Source: Streptomyces sp. NBC_01260
GTDB lineage: Bacteria > Actinomycetota > Actinomycetes > Streptomycetales > Streptomycetaceae
DNA length: 64,000 nt
Direction: 5' to 3'
Assembly (NCBI RefSeq): GCF_036226405.1
Contig: NZ_CP108464.1
Location: 4,402,001 to 4,466,000, forward strand
In this document: one piece after another, positions 9,557-18,561 of the stretch
How the letters are laid out: every line of letters begins with the position of its first letter
Numbering within the stretch: the first letter of the stretch is position 1
Notes under the pieces: model-generated
The model's input: the letters and a program-made list of their open reading frames with translations, nothing else
The model's database searches: none
Told to the model about the DNA's origin: nothing
Position numbers and translations under genes: made by a program

Positions 9557-11155
9557 ATGATCGACCAGCAGGTGTCGCTGCGAGGGGGCGCGGCGCGGCT
9601 TCCCGTACGACCGCGGACCGGCCGGTACCTCGTGCTGGCCGCGGTCTTCGTCTGCGCCGCGTGCGGTCTGGTGTACGAGCTCGAACTGGTCGCGCTCGCC
9701 TCCTATCTGATCGGTGACTCCGTCACCCAGGCGTCCGTCGTGCTCTCCGTGATGGTGTTCGCCATGGGGATCGGCTCTCTGCTCGCGAAACGTTTATGCA
9801 GTCGGGCCGCGGTCGGCTTCGGTCTGATCGAGGCCGCCCTCGCGCTGGTCGGCGGCTCCTCCGCGCTGGTGCTCTACGCGACGTTCGCCTGGATCGGGGA
9901 GTCGCGGTACGCGCTGGTCGGCTTCTCGCTGGCGATCGGGGTCCTGATCGGTGCGGAGATCCCGCTGCTGATGACGCTGATCCAGCGCGTCGACCGGCAG
10001 GACGCGGGCGGGGCCGTCGCCGATCTGTTCGCCGCGGACTACGTGGGGGCGCTGGTCGGCGGGCTGGCGTTCCCGTTCCTGCTGCTGCCGATGCTCGGAC
10101 AGCTCACCGGGGCGCTGTTCACCGGTGCGGTCAACGCGGCGGCGGGCGGGGCGCTGGTGCTGTGGGTGTTCCGCCGGGATCTCACCTGCCGGTCCCGGTG
10201 GCTGCTCATCGCCGTCAATGTGGCGGTGATCGCCCTGCTGGCCACGGCCGCGGTGCTGGCCGACGACTTCGAGCGGGCGGCGAGGCGCGCGGTGTACGGG
10301 GACCGGGTGCGGGTCGCGATGCAGACCGACGTCCAGGAGGTGGTGCTGACCGGGGCGGGCCGCAGCTCCCTGGACCTCTATCTGGACGGGCGGCTGTGGG
10401 TCAGCTCGCGCGACGAGTACCGGTACCACGAGGCGCTGGTGCACCCGGTGATGAACGGGCCGCACGCGCGGGTGCTGATCCTGGGCGGCGGCGACGGTCT
10501 GGCGGCCCGCGAGGTGCTGCGCTACCCCGGCGTGCGGAGCGTCACGCTGGTGGAGCTGGACCCGGCCGTCACCCGGTTGGCCCGTACGGACCAGGCGCTC
10601 TCCGCGCTGAACGCGCACGCGTACCGGGACCCGCGGCTGACGGCCGTGACCGGGGACGCGTTCACCTGGTTGCGGGCGGCGCACGGCCGCTACGACGCGG
10701 TGATCTCGGACCTGCCGGATCCGGGGGTCTCGGCCAGCACGAAGCTCTACTCGGCGGAGTTCTACGGTCTGGTCGCCGAGGCCCTCGCGCCCGGCGGCCG
10801 GCTGGTGGTGCACGGGGGGCCGCCGCTCGGCCGGCCGCACACGTACTGGACGGTCGAGGCGTCGATGAGGGCGGCGGGACTGCACACCCGCCCCTACCGG
10901 ATCAGTGGCCGGCACGCCGGTTTCGAGGCGGGCCCGGACCGTGCGGCCGGCCGGGCCACGCAGGTGCACGGCTGGGGGTTCGTGCTGGCCGGACTCGGCC
11001 GGACCCCGGCGCTCGCGCTGGACCCGGAGGCGCCGGAGCTGAGGTCCCTGTCGCAACCGGTGCTCCGGGAGGCGGGGCGGCGGGCGGAGTCCGGCCGGCT
11101 GCCGGGGCTGGCGCCCTCGACCCTGGTGCACCCGAGGTACTGGGACGAGCCGTGA
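9557..11155 (+). CDS. Membrane-embedded spermidine synthase-like protein (polyamine aminopropyltransferase family)
   Basis: The 532-residue protein has two parts. About 20-235 holds six to seven membrane helices. About 245-500 is a spermidine-synthase/methyltransferase fold with the nucleotide-binding [28 protein letters not shown], and the active-site-like VISDLPDPG. The fused membrane form is common in actinobacteria; whether it makes polyamines or another aminopropyl or methyl product is unsettled. Codon 80 (9794-9796) is TTA, so like the preceding DUF2617 gene it is a candidate bldA target. Transcription is probably leaderless. Confidence 0.85.
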   Translation: MIDQQVSLRGGAARLPVRPRTGRYLVLAAVFVCAACGLVYELELVALASYLIGDSVTQASVVLSVMVFAMGIGSLLAKRLCSRAAVGFGLIEAALALVGGSSALVLYATFAWIGESRYALVGFSLAIGVLIGAEIPLLMTLIQRVDRQDAGGAVADLFAADYVGALVGGLAFPFLLLPMLGQLTGALFTGAVNAAAGGALVLWVFRRDLTCRSRWLLIAVNVAVIALLATAAVLADDFERAARRAVYGDRVRVAMQTDVQEVVLTGAGRSSLDLYLDGRLWVSSRDEYRYHEALVHPVMNGPHARVLILGGGDGLAAREVLRYPGVRSVTLVELDPAVTRLARTDQALSALNAHAYRDPRLTAVTGDAFTWLRAAHGRYDAVISDLPDPGVSASTKLYSAEFYGLVAEALAPGGRLVVHGGPPLGRPHTYWTVEASMRAAGLHTRPYRISGRHAGFEAGPDRAAGRATQVHGWGFVLAGLGRTPALALDPEAPELRSLSQPVLREAGRRAESGRLPGLAPSTLVHPRYWDEP

Positions 11156-11303
11156 GCGCTTGCCCCGACTGGGGAGCGAGTGGGAAGCGAGTGCCGTGAG
11201 CCGTACGGGCGGGACCGGCACGGGGAGCCGTGGGCCGTACGGGACGGGGCGGTGGCGGTGGCTCCGGAGGGGCGGAAGCGGTGACGTGATGCCCGGGGCT
11301 GAG

Positions 11304-11309
11304 TAGGCT
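11304..11309 (+). promoter_or_regulatory. Leaderless -10 box for the CoxG-like gene
   Basis: TAGGCT ends 8 nt before ATG 11318, with no ribosome site between. Confidence 0.45.
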
Positions 11310-11317
11310 CGGTTTCC

Positions 11318-12295
11318 ATGGAGCATGAGGTGTTCGTTCCGGTTCCGGTCCCTGTCCTTCGGCGGACGCTGGGCGATCCTGCCCGGGTCGCGCGCTGTGT
11401 GCCGGGGCTCCAGCAGGACGCCGACGCGTCCGCGGGCCCGCTGGCGGGCCGGCTCAAGGTACGGGTCGGCGGCCACACCATCACCTACCGGGGCGCGCTG
11501 CGGCTCACCGCGCTGACGGGCGTCGCGGAGGGGGACACCGCGTACGGCGTCTCCGTGACGGGCGAGGGGGCGGAGGCGCGCGGCACCGGCTCGGCGAAGC
11601 TGGCCCTGACCGTCCGCCTGACGGAACGGGACGGCGGTACGGCGATCGGGTTCGAGGGCACGGTGGGCGGCGACGGCCGCCTGGTGGAGCTGGACTCGAC
11701 GGCGGCGCTCACCGCGGCCCACCGCCTGCTGGACCGGTTCGTACAGCAGCTGGTGACGGAGGCGCTCGCCGCGCACGAGGGGACCCAGGACCCCGTGGAC
11801 GGCGCGGGGGACGACGGGGCCGACGTGGACGACGCCGCGGGGTCCGCGTCCGTGGCCGGTTCCGAGGAGCGGTCCGTCGGGGACGCGGTGGAGAAGGCCA
11901 TCGAGGAGGCCGCGGAGGAGGCGGACGGCACCGGTGCCGAGGAGGCCCCGACCACGCATGACGCCGCCGCCGACGAGGCGCCGGCCGGGGAGCAGCCGCC
12001 GGAGAGGGCCTCGGTCTTCGACACCCCGGTGCCGCCGCCTTCACTGGACCCGGTGTCCGGGATCGAGTTCACCGTCCCGGACGGGCCTCCGGCCGAGGCC
12101 GCACATGCCCGGCGCACCATGATCGGGCGCAGCGCCGAAGAGGTCGACCACGCCCCGCCGCGCGGCCGGTACGCCCCCGTGCCGTCGCCCGACTCGACCG
12201 GTGCGGGCGCCACGCTCCGCTGGGTGGCCCCGGCGGCCGCCCTCGCCATCGCCTCCGCCGTGGTGGTGGGCCGGGCGCTGCGGCGCCGGAGGTAG
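11318..12295 (+). CDS. SRPBCC/CoxG-like protein with acidic linker and C-terminal membrane anchor
   Basis: The product has 325 residues. Residues 1-150 resemble the CoxG/START-type lipid- or cofactor-binding fold (VPVPVPVLRRTLGDPARVARCVPGLQ region, then FVQQLVTEAL). Residues 150-290 are an acidic, Ala/Pro-rich, probably disordered linker. Residues about 300-319 form a single hydrophobic helix ending in RRRR, so the protein is tail-anchored with its domain in the cytosol. No carbon-monoxide dehydrogenase genes are near, so CoxG is a fold label, not a function. Start at ATG fits a leaderless transcript. Confidence 0.75.
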   Translation: MEHEVFVPVPVPVLRRTLGDPARVARCVPGLQQDADASAGPLAGRLKVRVGGHTITYRGALRLTALTGVAEGDTAYGVSVTGEGAEARGTGSAKLALTVRLTERDGGTAIGFEGTVGGDGRLVELDSTAALTAAHRLLDRFVQQLVTEALAAHEGTQDPVDGAGDDGADVDDAAGSASVAGSEERSVGDAVEKAIEEAAEEADGTGAEEAPTTHDAAADEAPAGEQPPERASVFDTPVPPPSLDPVSGIEFTVPDGPPAEAAHARRTMIGRSAEEVDHAPPRGRYAPVPSPDSTGAGATLRWVAPAAALAIASAVVVGRALRRRR

Positions 12296-12304
12296 CCGCG
12301 CCAG

Positions 12305-12310
12305 TAGTGT
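12305..12310 (+). promoter_or_regulatory. Leaderless -10 box for the aldose epimerase gene
   Basis: TAGTGT ends 6 nt before GTG 12317. Confidence 0.5.
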
Positions 12311-12316
12311 CGTCGT

Positions 12317-13111
12317 GTGAGCAGCAGCGAGAAGGACGTCCGGCTGTCCGTCGGCGACGCAGAGTTGACCGTGAACCCCGCCAACGGTTGCCGTGTCAGC
12401 AGCCTGCGGATCGGTGGTACCGAACTGTTGCGGCAGGGGGAGCGGTACGGCTGCTTCCCGATGGTGCCGTGGTGCGGGCGGATGGAGAACGGGCAGTTCC
12501 GCAACGGCGGTGTCCTGCACCGGATGCCGCTGACCGCCCCGCCGCACGCCATTCACGGCACGGGCCGTGACACGGCCTGGCAGATCGCCCGGGAGACCGG
12601 GACGGAGGCCTCGTTCTACTACGACCTGGCCGCCCCCTGGCCGTACCCGGGCCGGGTGACGCAGACCGTCGAACTGGCCGAGGACTCGGTCACGTTGGCG
12701 TTCGGTATCGAGACGTACGGGGACTCCTTCCCGGCGCAGGCCGGCTGGCACCCCTGGTTCCGGCGCAGCCTCGGCGGCGAGGACGTGCGGATCGGCTTCG
12801 ACGCGGCCTGGCAGGAGGAGCGGGGCGAGGACCATCTGCCGACCGGCCGCCGGATTCCGCCTCTGGACGGACCGTGGGACGACGCCTTCGGGATGCCCGA
12901 CGGCGTCGATGTGACCCTCACCTGGCCGGAGCAGCTGGAGCTGACCGTGAAGAGCCGGACCGAGTGGGTCGTGGTCTACGACGAGCAGGCCGAGGCGGTC
13001 TGTGTGGAGCCGCAGTCGGGTCCGCCGAACGGACTGAACACCGCTCCCCGCTACGTCACCCCGATCGAACCCCTGGAGATCGCGACGACCTGGAGCTGGC
13101 GCAGGCTCTGA
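12317..13111 (+). CDS. Aldose 1-epimerase family protein
   Basis: The product has 264 residues from GTG 12317. It has the galactose-mutarotase fold pattern: NPANGCRVSSLRIGGTELL, PMVPWCGRMENGQF, HAIHGTGRDTAW (the His of the active site), GWHPWFRR and CVEPQSGPPNGLN (catalytic Glu). It would interconvert alpha and beta anomers of a free or phosphorylated sugar in the cytosol. The exact sugar cannot be told. It stands 110 bp before pyrE, which has its own promoter. Confidence 0.85.
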   Translation: MSSSEKDVRLSVGDAELTVNPANGCRVSSLRIGGTELLRQGERYGCFPMVPWCGRMENGQFRNGGVLHRMPLTAPPHAIHGTGRDTAWQIARETGTEASFYYDLAAPWPYPGRVTQTVELAEDSVTLAFGIETYGDSFPAQAGWHPWFRRSLGGEDVRIGFDAAWQEERGEDHLPTGRRIPPLDGPWDDAFGMPDGVDVTLTWPEQLELTVKSRTEWVVVYDEQAEAVCVEPQSGPPNGLNTAPRYVTPIEPLEIATTWSWRRL

Positions 13112-13208
13112 GCGGCTGCCGCCCGGTCCGAGGCCGCCGACGGCCTCCGAGCCGGTGGAGGTGCGCGTACGGGCCGCCGCCGCGCGAACGGGCCGGTGCC
13201 GGGCGCCT

Positions 13209-13214
13209 TATCCT
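13209..13214 (+). promoter_or_regulatory. Leaderless -10 box for pyrE
   Basis: TATCCT ends 7 nt before ATG 13222; no ribosome site is present. Confidence 0.5.
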
Positions 13215-13221
13215 CGTAGCC

Positions 13222-13761
13222 ATGACAGACGTACGCGCTGAGCTGCTGCAGCAGATCAAGGACAAGGCCGTTGTACACGGCAAGGTGACGCTCTCCTCCG
13301 GCCTGGAGGCCGACTGGTACATCGACCTGCGCCGCATCACGCTGGACGGCAAGGCTGCTCCGATGGTCGGTCAGGTCATGCTCGACGCGACCGCGGAGCT
13401 GGACTTCGACTGCGTGGGCGGGCTGACGCTGGGTGCCGACCCGGTCGCCACCTCGATGCTGCACGCCTCCGCCGCTCGCGGTCAGGAGCTGGATGCGTTC
13501 GTCGTCCGCAAGGCGCAGAAGGCCCACGGGATGCAGCGCCGGATCGAGGGCGCCGAGGTCAAGGGCCGTCGCTGCCTGGTCGTCGAGGACACCTCGACGA
13601 CGGGTGGCTCGCCGCTGACCGCTGTCGAGGCGGTGCGTGAGGCGGGTGGCGAGGTCGTCGCCGTCGCCGTGATCGTGGAGCGGGGCGCGGCTCCGGCCAT
13701 CGCCGAGGCGGGGCTCCCGTATGTCCATGTGTACTCGGTCGCGGACCTTGACTTGTCCTGA
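13222..13761 (+). CDS. pyrE: Orotate phosphoribosyltransferase
   Basis: The product has 179 residues from ATG 13222. The PRPP-binding loop VVEDTSTTGGSPL (residues about 116-128) and the N-terminal VHGKVTLSSGLEADWYID are diagnostic of OPRTase, which makes orotidine monophosphate from orotate and PRPP in pyrimidine synthesis. The gene stands alone, as in other streptomycetes, with the aldose epimerase before and fba after it. A leaderless promoter is likely. The downstream palindrome may end transcription. Confidence 0.95.
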   Translation: MTDVRAELLQQIKDKAVVHGKVTLSSGLEADWYIDLRRITLDGKAAPMVGQVMLDATAELDFDCVGGLTLGADPVATSMLHASAARGQELDAFVVRKAQKAHGMQRRIEGAEVKGRRCLVVEDTSTTGGSPLTAVEAVREAGGEVVAVAVIVERGAAPAIAEAGLPYVHVYSVADLDLS

Positions 13762-13778
13762 CCTGCGGTTTCTTTTGA

Positions 13779-13810
13779 GGGCGGCCGGTTTCACGTGAAA
13801 CCGGCCGCCC
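13779..13810. terminator. 32-bp perfect palindrome after pyrE
   Basis: Bases 13779-13794 are perfectly complementary to 13795-13810, with no loop. As RNA it would be a long GC-rich hairpin that could terminate pyrE. Its centre is the ParB-site core described separately. Confidence 0.7.
13788..13801. other. parS: parS site (ParB-binding centromere sequence)
   Basis: GTTTCACGTGAAAC is an exact match to the 14-bp core of bacterial parS sites used in Streptomyces. Such sites cluster around oriC, where ParB loads to organise segregation of chromosomes during sporulation. Here it forms the centre of the intergenic palindrome between pyrE and fba. The match to the core is direct; ParB binding is inference. 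Confidence 0.85.
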
Positions 13811-13962
13811 TTGTCGTATGTCCGCAACCGGTGGCCCCGAACGATGGGGGAGTGCGCCGGGTGGAGCCGAACCCAGAGTCTGGGAAGATGGGGGCGACGA
13901 TGACGTCGCCCCCAGGTCAGGGAACCAGCAACGCACACCCGCACATCCCAAGGAGCGGACAG

Positions 13963-14994
13963 ATGCCCATCGCAACCCCCGAGGTCTACGCCGAGATGCT
14001 CGACCGGGCGAAGGCAGGCAAGTTCGCCTACCCGGCCATCAACGTGACCTCGACCCAGACCCTGCACGCTGCGCTGCGCGGTTTCGCGGAGGCCGAGAGC
14101 GACGGCATCATCCAGATGTCCACCGGTGGGGCGGAGTTCCTGGGCGGCCAGTACAACAAGGACATGGTCACGGGCGCTGTCGCCCTGGCCGAGTTCGCGC
14201 ACATCGTCGCCGCCAAGTACGACATCACGGTCGCGCTGCACACCGACCACTGCCCCAAGGACAAGCTGGACACGTATGTGCGTCCGCTGATCGAGGTCTC
14301 CGCGGAGCGCGTCGCCAAGGGTCAGAACCCGCTGTTCCAGTCCCACATGTGGGACGGTTCGGCCGAGACGCTGGCCGACAACCTCTCCATCGGCCAGGAG
14401 CTGCTGGCCAAGGCCGCCGCCGCCAAGATCATCCTTGAGGTCGAGATCACCCCGACCGGCGGTGAGGAGGACGGCGTCACGCACGAGATCAACGACGAGC
14501 TGTACACGACCGTCGACGACGCGCTGCGTACCGCCGAGGCGCTCGGGCTGGGCGAGAAGGGCCGCTACCTGCTGGCCGCGTCCTTCGGCAACGTGCACGG
14601 CGTCTACAAGCCGGGCAACGTCGTGCTGCGCCCCGAGCTCCTGAAGGACCTCCAGGTGGGTGTCGCCGCCAAGTACGGCAAGCCGGCCGGCAGCCAGCCG
14701 TTCGACTTCGTCTTCCACGGCGGCTCCGGCTCCACCGCCGAGGAGATCTCCACCGCGCTGGAGAACGGCGTCGTGAAGATGAACCTCGACACCGACACCC
14801 AGTACGCCTTCACCCGCCCGATCGTGGACCACATGTTCCGCAACTACGACGGCGTGCTGAAGGTCGACGGCGAGGTCGGCAACAAGAAGGTCTACGACCC
14901 GCGCAGCTGGGGCAAGTCCGCCGAGGCGGGCATGGCCAAGCGCGTCACGGAGGCCTGCGCCAACCTGCGGTCCACCGGCACCAAGCTGAAGTAG
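13963..14994 (+). CDS. fba: Class II fructose-bisphosphate aldolase
   Basis: The product has 343 residues from ATG 13963, with AAGGAG 7 nt upstream. Longer in-frame starts from 13795 lie inside the upstream palindrome and are not supported. Zinc-ligand motif LHTDHCPKD, VEITPTGGEEDGVTHE, the FGNVHGVY zinc-binding segment and FHGGSGS phosphate-binding loop identify the metal-dependent aldolase of glycolysis and gluconeogenesis, which cleaves fructose-1,6-bisphosphate. A terminator follows. Confidence 0.97.
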   Translation: MPIATPEVYAEMLDRAKAGKFAYPAINVTSTQTLHAALRGFAEAESDGIIQMSTGGAEFLGGQYNKDMVTGAVALAEFAHIVAAKYDITVALHTDHCPKDKLDTYVRPLIEVSAERVAKGQNPLFQSHMWDGSAETLADNLSIGQELLAKAAAAKIILEVEITPTGGEEDGVTHEINDELYTTVDDALRTAEALGLGEKGRYLLAASFGNVHGVYKPGNVVLRPELLKDLQVGVAAKYGKPAGSQPFDFVFHGGSGSTAEEISTALENGVVKMNLDTDTQYAFTRPIVDHMFRNYDGVLKVDGEVGNKKVYDPRSWGKSAEAGMAKRVTEACANLRSTGTKLK

Positions 14995-15011
14995 TCCCGT
15001 ACGGATGTGTG

Positions 15012-15047
15012 CGTGGGCCCGGTATCCCTTGGGGTGCCGGGCCCACG
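15012..15047. terminator. Terminator after fba
   Basis: CGTGGGCCCGG (15012-15022) pairs perfectly with CCGGGCCCACG (15037-15047) across a 14-nt loop. Confidence 0.85.
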
Positions 15048-15087
15048 GCATGTCCGTACCCGGCAGGAACGATCCGAGGGAACAGCT

Positions 15088-16254
15088 GTGAGCACGTCCT
15101 ACGACTTCGACACCGTCATCGACCGCCGCGGCACCTGGTGCGTCCAGTGGGACGGGGTCGCGGACCGGTTCGGGGTGGACGGGCTGCTGCCGTTCACCAT
15201 CTCGGACATGGACTTCGAGACGGCCCCCGAGGTGCTGGCCGCCCTGCGGTCCCGTCTCGACCACGGCGTGTTCGGCTACACCGACTGGCAGCAGGACGAC
15301 TTCACGTCGGCGATCGCCCACTGGTACGCGACGCGGTACGGCACCACGATCGACACCGGCCGGCTGGTGTACGCGCCCTCTGTGCTGAGCCAGCTCTCGC
15401 AGCTGCTCCAGATGTGGACGGCGGAGGGGGACGGCGTCGTCGTTCACACCCCCACCTACGACGGTTTCCGCAAGGCGGTCACCGGGCTCGGGCGGGAGCT
15501 GCGGGGGGTGCCGCTGGGGGACGCGGCCGCGCTGGAGCGGGAGCTCGCACGTGAGGACAGCAAGGTCCTCCTGCTCTGCTCGCCGCACAATCCGACGGGG
15601 CGGGTGTGGACGGAGGCGGAGCTGGCGGAGCTGGCCCTGCTCGCCGCGCGGCACGGGGTCGCGGTGATCAGCGACGAGATCCACGCGGACTTCGTGCACG
15701 GCGGACGTCGGCACGTGCCGTGGCCGCGGGTGGCGGGCGACGGGCGCTGGGCGGTCATCACCTCGGCGTCGAAGTCCTTCAACTTCCCGGCACTGACGGG
15801 TTCGTACGGGATCATCGGACGGCCCGCCGACCGGACGGAGTTCCTGCGCCGGATGCAGACCGCGGAGGGGCTCGCCTCACCGGCGGTGCTCTCGCTGACC
15901 GCGCACATCGCCGCGTACCGGGAGGGCGGGGCGTGGCTGGACGCGGTCCGCACGTATGTCACCGGGAACCTGGCCCTGGTCGGGGAACGCCTGAACGCGG
16001 CCTTCCCCGAGCTGGGGTGGGAACCGCCGCAGGCCGGCTACCTGGCCTGGATCGACCTGCGGAAGGCGGGCGTCGAGGACGACGAGGCGCTCCAGCGGGT
16101 GCTGATCGAGCGGGAGCGGGTCGCGGTGATGCCGGGGAGCGTGTACGGGGCCGAGGGCTTCGTGCGGCTGAACGTGGGGTGCGCGCGGAGCAAGGTGGAG
16201 ACGGGGCTGGCGGCGTTGATCCGGGGCGTGGAGGCGGTACGGGTGGCCGCGTAG
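15088..16254 (+). CDS. PatB/MalY-type PLP C-S lyase or aminotransferase
   Basis: The product has 388 residues from GTG 15088, with GAGGGAA upstream. It has the fold-type I pattern of the MalY/PatB group: PFTISDMDFETAPEVLAAL (the WVADMDF-like signature), CSPHNPTGRVW, VISDEIHADFV and the PLP lysine in SASKSFNFPAL. Members cleave cystathionine or cysteine conjugates, releasing thiol, pyruvate and ammonia. Cystathionine beta-lyase is the usual label. No sulfur genes are adjacent, so the substrate is uncertain. Confidence 0.87.
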   Translation: MSTSYDFDTVIDRRGTWCVQWDGVADRFGVDGLLPFTISDMDFETAPEVLAALRSRLDHGVFGYTDWQQDDFTSAIAHWYATRYGTTIDTGRLVYAPSVLSQLSQLLQMWTAEGDGVVVHTPTYDGFRKAVTGLGRELRGVPLGDAAALERELAREDSKVLLLCSPHNPTGRVWTEAELAELALLAARHGVAVISDEIHADFVHGGRRHVPWPRVAGDGRWAVITSASKSFNFPALTGSYGIIGRPADRTEFLRRMQTAEGLASPAVLSLTAHIAAYREGGAWLDAVRTYVTGNLALVGERLNAAFPELGWEPPQAGYLAWIDLRKAGVEDDEALQRVLIERERVAVMPGSVYGAEGFVRLNVGCARSKVETGLAALIRGVEAVRVAA

Positions 16255-16288
16255 CGGGGGTGCTGGGGTGCGGGGCATGGGCCGTTTC

Positions 16289-16418
16289 GGGGGCGCTGCC
16301 CCCGGACCCCCGCTCCTCAATCGCCGGAGGGGCTTGAGTTGGCCGGCTGAGGGGCCTGAGCTGCGTGGCTGAGGTGGATTGCGCGAGGGGCTTGAGTTGG
16401 CCGGAGGGGCTTGAGTTG
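16289..16418. repeat. Streptomyces-type intergenic repeat cluster
   Basis: After a GGGGGC-gct-GCCCCC hairpin (16289-16303), AGGGGCTTGAGTTGGCCGG occurs at 16328-16346 and 16386-16404, and a 14-base part at 16405-16418. A related unit (AGGGGCCTGAGCTG) lies between. The CCGGACCCCCGCTCC...CGCCGGAGGGGCTTGA type is, from memory, a common dispersed intergenic repeat of streptomycetes. Confidence 0.7.
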
Positions 16419-16467
16419 TTCCGTTCCCCCGGTGGCCCCGGGGGCGGTCGGCGTTGATGCTGGGGGC

Positions 16468-17991
16468 ATGGAGAAGAGTGAGGCGGACGGGCCCGGGATT
16501 CGTGTCGCCTCCGCCGCCGGGCACTGGGTCGTCCTGACGACCGTGCTCGGGTCGAGCATGGCCATGCTCGACTCCACCGTCATCAACGTCGCCCTGCCCC
16601 GTATCGGCGAGGACCTCGGCACCGACCTGGCCGCACTCCAGTGGACCGTCAACGCCTACATGCTGACGCTCGCCGGGCTGATCCTGCTCGGTGGGGCGCT
16701 CGGTGACCGGTACGGGCGGCGGAGGGTCTTCGTCATCGGGGTCGTGTGGTTCGCCCTCGCCTCGCTGCTCTGCGGCATCGCGCCCAACGCCTTCGTGCTC
16801 ATCGCCGCCCGCGCCCTCCAGGGCGTCGGCGGGGCGCTCCTCACCCCCGGGTCACTGGCCCTGATCCAGGCGAGCTTCCATCCGGACGACCGGGCCCGCG
16901 CGGTGGGGCTGTGGTCCGGGTTCGGCGGGGTCGGGGCCGCCGTCGGGCCGTTCGTGGGCGGCTGGCTCGTCGACGGGCCCGGCTGGCGGTGGGTGTTCCT
17001 GCTCAACCTGCCGCTCGCCGCCGTCTGCGCGCCCATCGCCCTGCGTCACGTGCCGGAGTCCCGGAACCCTTACGCGCACGGCCGCTTCGACGTGCTCGGG
17101 GCGGCGCTCGGCGCGCTCGCCCTCGCGCTGGTGACGTACGCGCTGATCGAGGCGCCGGGGCTGGGCGCCTCCCCGGCCGTGATCGGGGCGGCGGTCGGCG
17201 GGGTGCTGCTCGGCGTCGCGTTCGTCCAGGTCGAGCGGCGGCGGACGTACCCCATGCTGCCGCCGTCGGTGTTCGCCTCCCGGCAGTTCACCACCGTCAA
17301 CATCGTCACCCTCTGCGTGTACGCGGCGCTCGGCGGCTACTTCTTCCTCTCCGCGATCCAGCTCCAGGTCGTCGCGGGGTACTCGGCGCTCGGCGCCGGC
17401 ACCGCGCTGCTGCCGACGACCGTCCTGATGCTGCTGTTCTCGGCCAGGTCGGGCGAGCTCGGCCAGCGCATCGGCCCCCGCATCCCGCTCACCGTGGGCC
17501 CGCTGATCGCCGCCACCGGAATGCTGCTGATGCTGCGGGTGGGGCCGGGTTCGAACACCGTCACCGGGTACCTGACCGACGTGCTGCCGGCCGTCGCCGT
17601 CCTCGGCGTCGGACTGGTCACCGTGGTGGCCCCGCTCACCGCGACCGTCCTGGCCTCCGTGGACACCGGCCGGGCCGGCCTCGCCAGCGGGATCAACAAC
17701 GCCGCGGCCCGTGCCGCCGGGCTGATCGCGGTGGCCGCGCTGCCGCTGCTCGCCGGGATGGGGCCGGAGGCCTACCGCAACGCCGGGGAGTTCGCCGCGA
17801 CCTTCCGGCGCGCCATGCCGATGTGCGCCGGGCTGCTGGTCCTTGGCGCGCTGATCGCCTGGTCGACCGTGCGCACGCCCCCCACGGCCGTACGGGACAC
17901 CGCCCGTCCCGAGTGCGCGGTGCACTGCGGCGTTGCCGCCCCGCCGCTGGAGCCGGCCCCGGAAGCGGCACGCCAGGCGGACGACCCGTGA
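16468..17991 (+). CDS. MFS drug exporter, DHA2 (14-helix) type
   Basis: The product has 507 residues from ATG 16468. About 14 hydrophobic helices and the motifs MAMLDSTVINVALPRIGEDL in helix 1, GDRYGRRRVF (motif A) and ALQGVGGALLTPGSLALI (motif B/C region) identify a proton-coupled exporter of the EmrB/QacA group. The soluble C-terminus is Pro/Ala-rich. No regulator gene is adjacent. A GATGCT box ends 6 nt before ATG, so a leaderless transcript is possible. Substrate unknown. Confidence 0.9.
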   Translation: MEKSEADGPGIRVASAAGHWVVLTTVLGSSMAMLDSTVINVALPRIGEDLGTDLAALQWTVNAYMLTLAGLILLGGALGDRYGRRRVFVIGVVWFALASLLCGIAPNAFVLIAARALQGVGGALLTPGSLALIQASFHPDDRARAVGLWSGFGGVGAAVGPFVGGWLVDGPGWRWVFLLNLPLAAVCAPIALRHVPESRNPYAHGRFDVLGAALGALALALVTYALIEAPGLGASPAVIGAAVGGVLLGVAFVQVERRRTYPMLPPSVFASRQFTTVNIVTLCVYAALGGYFFLSAIQLQVVAGYSALGAGTALLPTTVLMLLFSARSGELGQRIGPRIPLTVGPLIAATGMLLMLRVGPGSNTVTGYLTDVLPAVAVLGVGLVTVVAPLTATVLASVDTGRAGLASGINNAAARAAGLIAVAALPLLAGMGPEAYRNAGEFAATFRRAMPMCAGLLVLGALIAWSTVRTPPTAVRDTARPECAVHCGVAAPPLEPAPEAARQADDP

Positions 17992-18058
17992 ACGTCCCGG
18001 GCGGGCATTGTGCGCCCTTGGTGCCCCGGCGGCGCCGGTGCCAGGCACACTTGGACCC

Positions 18059-18472
18059 ATGTCGATCCACGAGAACCTGCTCGGGGGCCCTGCCCCGACC
18101 CACCTGCCCGACGACCCGGGACCGCGCGAGCTGCTCGCGGCGGACGTCGCGCCCGCCGAAGTCGCCGCGAAGTACCCGACCTCCTCGCTGGCCTGGGCGC
18201 AGCTTGCCGACGAGGCGTTCGAGGGCGGCCGGGTCATCGAGTCGTACGCATACGCCCGCACCGGCTACCACCGCGGCCTGGACGCACTGCGCCGGGCCGG
18301 CTGGAAGGGCCACGGCCCGGTGCCGTTCGAGCACGAGCCGAACCGCGGCTTCCTGCGCGCCCTGCACGCCCTCGCGCGCGCCGCGCAGTCGATCGGTGAG
18401 CAGGAGGAGTACGAGCGCTGCTCGTCGTTCCTCCGCGACTCCTCACCGACCGCCGCCGAGACGCTCGGCTAG
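18059..18472 (+). CDS. DUF3151 family protein
   Basis: The product has 137 residues from ATG 18059. SSLAWAQLADEAFEGGRVIESYAYARTGYHRGLDALRRAGWKGHGPVPFEHEPNRGFLRALHALA is the conserved core of the actinobacterial DUF3151 family; it is a small alpha-helical, TPR-like cytosolic protein of unknown function. The gene lies just upstream of kynA, but a double terminator (18481-18543) separates them. Confidence 0.82.
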   Translation: MSIHENLLGGPAPTHLPDDPGPRELLAADVAPAEVAAKYPTSSLAWAQLADEAFEGGRVIESYAYARTGYHRGLDALRRAGWKGHGPVPFEHEPNRGFLRALHALARAAQSIGEQEEYERCSSFLRDSSPTAAETLG

Positions 18473-18480
18473 CACTTTCC

Positions 18481-18543
18481 GGGGCCCGTCGGGCCCCTGC
18501 CGCGCAGACCCCGCAGACGTACCACTGCCTGCGGGGTCTGCGC
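18481..18543 (+). terminator. Double hairpin terminator before kynA
   Basis: A first hairpin GGGGCCC-gtc-GGGCCCC (18481-18497) is followed by a perfect 16-bp stem, 18501-18516 against 18529-18544 (core GCAGACCCCGCAG). Confidence 0.8.
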
Positions 18544-18561
18544 GTCCCCGGGACAGGCGTT

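Noticed and set aside
9794..11959. 721-codon minus-strand frame opposite the spermidine-synthase-like gene
   Set aside because: Arg/Gln/His/Pro-rich antisense shadow; the sense gene has clear motifs.
11318..12295. Carbon-monoxide dehydrogenase accessory function for the CoxG-like protein
   Set aside because: No coxSML genes are present; only the fold is shared.
13051..15714. 887-codon minus-strand frame over pyrE, parS and fba
   Set aside because: It crosses two well-supported genes and the parS palindrome and has no recognisable domain.
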